A stretch of DNA of 14,082 bases from JANOAR01 sp031411235. Lineage in GTDB: Bacteria; Verrucomicrobiota; Verrucomicrobiia; Verrucomicrobiales; Verrucomicrobiaceae. Each line of letters begins with the position of its first letter. Positions within the stretch are counted from its first letter, which is position 1. Shown piece after piece: positions 11,216 through 14,082 of this stretch. The notes beneath the pieces are model-generated. The model ran no database searches. It was not told where the DNA came from and saw only the letters and a list, made by a program, of their open reading frames with translations. A program made the position numbers and the translations under genes. The stretch is from positions 1-14,082 of the forward strand of contig JANOAR010000059.1 in NCBI GenBank assembly GCA_031411235.1. Reading direction: 5' to 3'.

Positions 11216-14035
11216 ATGCCCCTCTCCTGGAACGAAATTAAACACCGCGCCATCGCCTTTTCCCGCGACTGGAAAGGCACCACCTCCGAGAAGTCCGAAC
11301 GGCAGACTTTCTGGAACGAGTTCTTCGAGTGTTTTGGAAAAAAGCGTCGCACGCTTGCTGCCTTTGAAGAGCCAGTGAAGAAGCTTTCTGGCAACTGGGG
11401 CTTCATCGACCTCTTCTGGCCCGGCACCTGCCTCGTCGAGCATAAAAGCGCGGGTGAGGATCTGGACAAGGCGCACGCGCAAGGCATGGCCTACATTCGC
11501 GGACTGGCGAACTCCGGGCGCGACAAGGAAATCCCGCGCTGGCTGATCGTCTCCGATTTCCAGCGCATCGCTATTCACGATCTGGAGCCAGAGCAGGATC
11601 CCGACATGCCGCTGTTCACCCGGCTGCCGCCCAGCGTTGAGTTTGAGCTGAAGGATCTGCACAAGAACGTCCGCCATTTCTCCTTCATCGCAGGTTACAA
11701 GTCCTACAAGCTCGACCCCGAGGATGACGCTAACTTTGATGCTACGGAGCTGATGGCGAAACTCCACGATGCCCTCTATGACGGCGGCTATCGCGGTCAT
11801 CAGTTGTGTCAGTTCCTTGTGCGACTGCTCTTCTGCTTCTTTGCAGAGGACACTGGCATTTTCCCTTCTGGTGCCTTCAAACTCTACCTGCGCGAGCACA
11901 CTGCCGAGGATGGAAGTGATCTGGGCGCAAAGCTCGCCCATCTCTTCCAAGTGCTGAACACGCCGACTGAGATGCGTGGCAAGAATCTGGATGAAGACTT
12001 GGCTGAGTTTGACTACATCAACGGCGATCTCTTCGCAGAGCCACTCCATTTTGCAGACTTCACAACTGCCATGCGCAGCGTGCTCATGGAGTGCGCGGAT
12101 TTCAAATGGGAGAAGATTTCACCCGCTGTCTTTGGCTCCCTGTTCCAGACCATCTTCGATCACGAAGACGACCGGAAGCGCCGCCAGTTAGGTGCCCACT
12201 ATACGGCTGAGAAGAACATCATGAAGATTGTTCGCAGCCTCTTCCTTGATGAGCTGCGCGTCGAATTCGAGGCCGCGAAGAGGGACAAATCTGGCCGTGG
12301 CCCCGGTCGCCTGCGTGATCTTCAAAAGCGCCTTGCCTCGCTTCGCTTTCTCGATCCTGCTTGCGGCTGTGGGAACTTCCTTGTCATTACTTACCGCGAA
12401 TTGCGGCAGCTTGAGCTTGAGATCTTACTGGCTCTGAACAACGGCCAGCAACAGTTCTCAGAGGAAGACATCTACAACCTCTCCCTCATTAATGTGGATC
12501 AGATGTTCGGCATCGAAATCGAGGAATTCCCCGCTCGTATTGCCGAGGTTGCTCTTTGGCTCACCGACCATCAGGCAAACCTTTTGCTCGGTGAAGCCTT
12601 TGGCCAGTTCTACCGCCGCATCCCCCTGCGTAAGAGTCCGCACATTCATGTGGCGAATGCTCTGCGCAAGAATTGGCATGACGTGCTGCCCTCGTCCCAG
12701 TGCAGCTACATTCTGGGCAACCCGCCGTTTGTGGGCAAGCACCTGATGACTGCCCAGCAAGGGCAGGACATGGATGCTGTTTGGGGTGAGTTGAATGGGG
12801 CAGGCTTTCTTGACTTGGTAACAGGCTGGTATCGCAAGGCCGCAGAATTCCTTCAGGGTACCAAGATCAAGGTCGCCTTTGTCTCCACCAATTCGATTTG
12901 CCAGGGGGAGCAGGCGGCAGTCATCTGGACGGAGCTGTTCCGGCGCTTCCACATTAAGATTCACTTTGCTCACCGCACCTTCGCGTGGGAGAGCGAGGCT
13001 CGTGGCAAGGCGCATGTGCATGTGGTTATCATCGGCCTCGCCGCTTTCGACGCATCGGAGAAGTCTCTGCACGACTACGAAGACCTTGAAAACCCAACGG
13101 TCGTGACGGTGCAGAACATCAGCCCTTACTTGGTGGAAGGTAGCGACACCGTCCTGCCCATTCGCAGAAAGCCTATCTGTGCAGTGCCACCTATCGTGAA
13201 TGGCAACAAGCCTGCTGACGGTGGTTTCTTGATCGTCGAACAGGAGGTTAAGCCTTCCTTCCTCGCAACAAACCCAACCATCGGCCCCTATCTCAAGCCA
13301 ATGCTCAGTGCCGACCAATACCTGAATGGCAAAGAGCGCTGGGTGCTCTGGCTGGTGGATGCCCCGCCACAAGTCATCAAACAAAACCCAGGCGTGCTGG
13401 CCCGCGTGGAGGGGGTTCGCGACTTCAGGTTGAAGAGTCAAAAGGAGTCCACCCGGCGGATGGCGGATCAACCAAGTCTGTTCGACCAGATTCGTCAGCC
13501 AACCCAGCCCTACATCGTCATCCCGCGTCACTCTTCTGAGAATCGGCGCTACATCCCGTTTGGCTACTTTGGCCCCGAGACCATTATCAGCGACAGTTGC
13601 ACTGCTGTTCCAGAGGCGACGCCTTATCATTTCGGCGTCCTTTCTTCCGCCATGCACATGGCCTGGATGAAGCAGGTATGCGGTCGTTTGGAGAGTCGTT
13701 TCCGTTACTCCAACAAGATCGTCTATAACAACTACCCGTGGCCCGAAGCCCCCACGCACGCGCAGCGCAGCGCCGTGGAGGCCGCCGCCCAGCGGGTGCT
13801 CGACGTCCGCGCCGCCTTCCCCGCCTCGACCCTCGCCGACCTTTACGACCCGCTCGCCATGCCGCCCGCCCTCGCCGCCGCCCACACCGCGCTCGATAAG
13901 GCTGTGGATCGCTGCTACCGCAGCGAAGCCTTCCCCACCGACCGCGCTCGCGTGGAACACCTCTTCGCCCTCTACGAACGGCTGACTGCGCCCCTCGCAC
14001 CCGCCGCGCGCGTCCGCGGACGGCGGCGCGGGTGA
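11216..14035 (+). CDS. Type IIL (MmeI-like) restriction-modification enzyme
   Basis: A 939-residue single-chain enzyme combining endonuclease and N6-adenine methyltransferase. The N-terminal MmeI-type domain starts MPLSWNEIKHRAIAFSRDWK and carries FIDLFWPGTCLVEHKS. D65-X9-E75-H-K77 is the PD-(D/E)XK nuclease motif, with the same spacing as MmeI D70-X9-E80-X-K82. A helical connector follows. The methyltransferase has motif X-like GAHYTAEKNIMKIVRS, motif I FLDPACGCGNFL (D380) and motif IV GNPPF (N502-F505), the NPPF of gamma-class adenine methylases. The target-recognition region is ~620-835, ending in the family block RYSNKIVYNNYPWP. The length is close to MmeI (~920). Such enzymes protect host DNA and cut unmethylated DNA at a fixed distance from an asymmetric site; the site here cannot be read off. 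The ATG at 11216 fits the family N-terminus. The C-terminal ~100 codons have much higher G+C than the part before. Confidence 0.92.
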   Translation: MPLSWNEIKHRAIAFSRDWKGTTSEKSERQTFWNEFFECFGKKRRTLAAFEEPVKKLSGNWGFIDLFWPGTCLVEHKSAGEDLDKAHAQGMAYIRGLANSGRDKEIPRWLIVSDFQRIAIHDLEPEQDPDMPLFTRLPPSVEFELKDLHKNVRHFSFIAGYKSYKLDPEDDANFDATELMAKLHDALYDGGYRGHQLCQFLVRLLFCFFAEDTGIFPSGAFKLYLREHTAEDGSDLGAKLAHLFQVLNTPTEMRGKNLDEDLAEFDYINGDLFAEPLHFADFTTAMRSVLMECADFKWEKISPAVFGSLFQTIFDHEDDRKRRQLGAHYTAEKNIMKIVRSLFLDELRVEFEAAKRDKSGRGPGRLRDLQKRLASLRFLDPACGCGNFLVITYRELRQLELEILLALNNGQQQFSEEDIYNLSLINVDQMFGIEIEEFPARIAEVALWLTDHQANLLLGEAFGQFYRRIPLRKSPHIHVANALRKNWHDVLPSSQCSYILGNPPFVGKHLMTAQQGQDMDAVWGELNGAGFLDLVTGWYRKAAEFLQGTKIKVAFVSTNSICQGEQAAVIWTELFRRFHIKIHFAHRTFAWESEARGKAHVHVVIIGLAAFDASEKSLHDYEDLENPTVVTVQNISPYLVEGSDTVLPIRRKPICAVPPIVNGNKPADGGFLIVEQEVKPSFLATNPTIGPYLKPMLSADQYLNGKERWVLWLVDAPPQVIKQNPGVLARVEGVRDFRLKSQKESTRRMADQPSLFDQIRQPTQPYIVIPRHSSENRRYIPFGYFGPETIISDSCTAVPEATPYHFGVLSSAMHMAWMKQVCGRLESRFRYSNKIVYNNYPWPEAPTHAQRSAVEAAAQRVLDVRAAFPASTLADLYDPLAMPPALAAAHTALDKAVDRCYRSEAFPTDRARVEHLFALYERLTAPLAPAARVRGRRRG

Positions 14036-14082
14036 GACGAACAGCGCGTGCGCCGCGATCGCCAGCGCAAGCACACTCAAGG

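Noticed and set aside
10712..12049. 445-residue antisense open frame over the REP region and start of the type IIL enzyme
   Set aside because: Shadow frame; it crosses repeats and the conserved MmeI N-terminal domain on the other strand.
12458..14080. 540-residue open frame antisense to the type IIL enzyme
   Set aside because: It lies entirely opposite a gene with intact catalytic motifs, has no recognisable domain, and its composition (His/Arg/Val/Gly-rich) is what a GC-rich complementary frame gives.
14036..14082. Hydrophobic minus-strand string (LSVLALAIAAHALFV) at the window end
   Set aside because: It could be a membrane helix of a neighbouring gene, but the frame continues without a stop into the antisense of the restriction enzyme, and 47 bases cannot decide it.

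Overview
The window looks like chromosomal DNA of a verrucomicrobial bacterium (Prosthecobacter/Verrucomicrobium-like). The inference rests on moderately high G+C, genes that mostly lack clear Shine-Dalgarno sequences, and two small protein types I associate with that group: a collagen-like protein ending in a DLETLRAKMNELI-type tail, and a MPNDNRIS-type hypothetical. No 16S or marker gene is present, so the assignment is tentative.

Region 1 (1-6082) is housekeeping and envelope-like. It holds the 3' tip of an unknown gene, a GT39-like membrane glycosyltransferase (minus strand), a membrane-anchored coiled-coil protein, a secreted hypothetical, and an RluE-type rRNA pseudouridine synthase (all plus strand). 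After a long inverted repeat come two minus-strand exported proteins, an L,D-transpeptidase and an SGNH hydrolase, which may form an operon with the hydrolase first.

Region 2 (6083-9717) is accessory. A Fic-domain AMP-transferase with its own inhibitory motif is followed by a short frameshifted remnant that resembles a RhuM-family protein. Three minus-strand genes follow: a small XRE-type regulator, a MPNDNRIS-type hypothetical and a collagen-like protein. The last two are separated by 687 bases without a gene. That gap holds octamer microsatellites at both ends and, between them, a 22/44-base periodic repeat array whose repeat arms switch orientation and can fold into competing hairpins.

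Region 3 (9659-10900) is a REP/RAYT locus. A complete HUH-tyrosine transposase is flanked by two ~300-base imperfect direct repeats, each carrying two-hairpin REP units, with one more REP unit in inverted orientation just downstream. The direct repeat runs into the 5' end of the XRE gene.

Region 4 (11216-14035) is a single-polypeptide type IIL (MmeI-like) restriction-modification enzyme with the D-X9-E-X-K nuclease, DPACGCGNF and NPPF motifs. Its G+C jumps sharply at the end of the predicted target-recognition region, which suggests mosaic origin.

The less ordinary signals are the REP/RAYT locus, the periodic array between the collagen-like and MPNDNRIS-type genes, and the mosaic type IIL enzyme. 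I see no multi-gene defence system that is clearly new.
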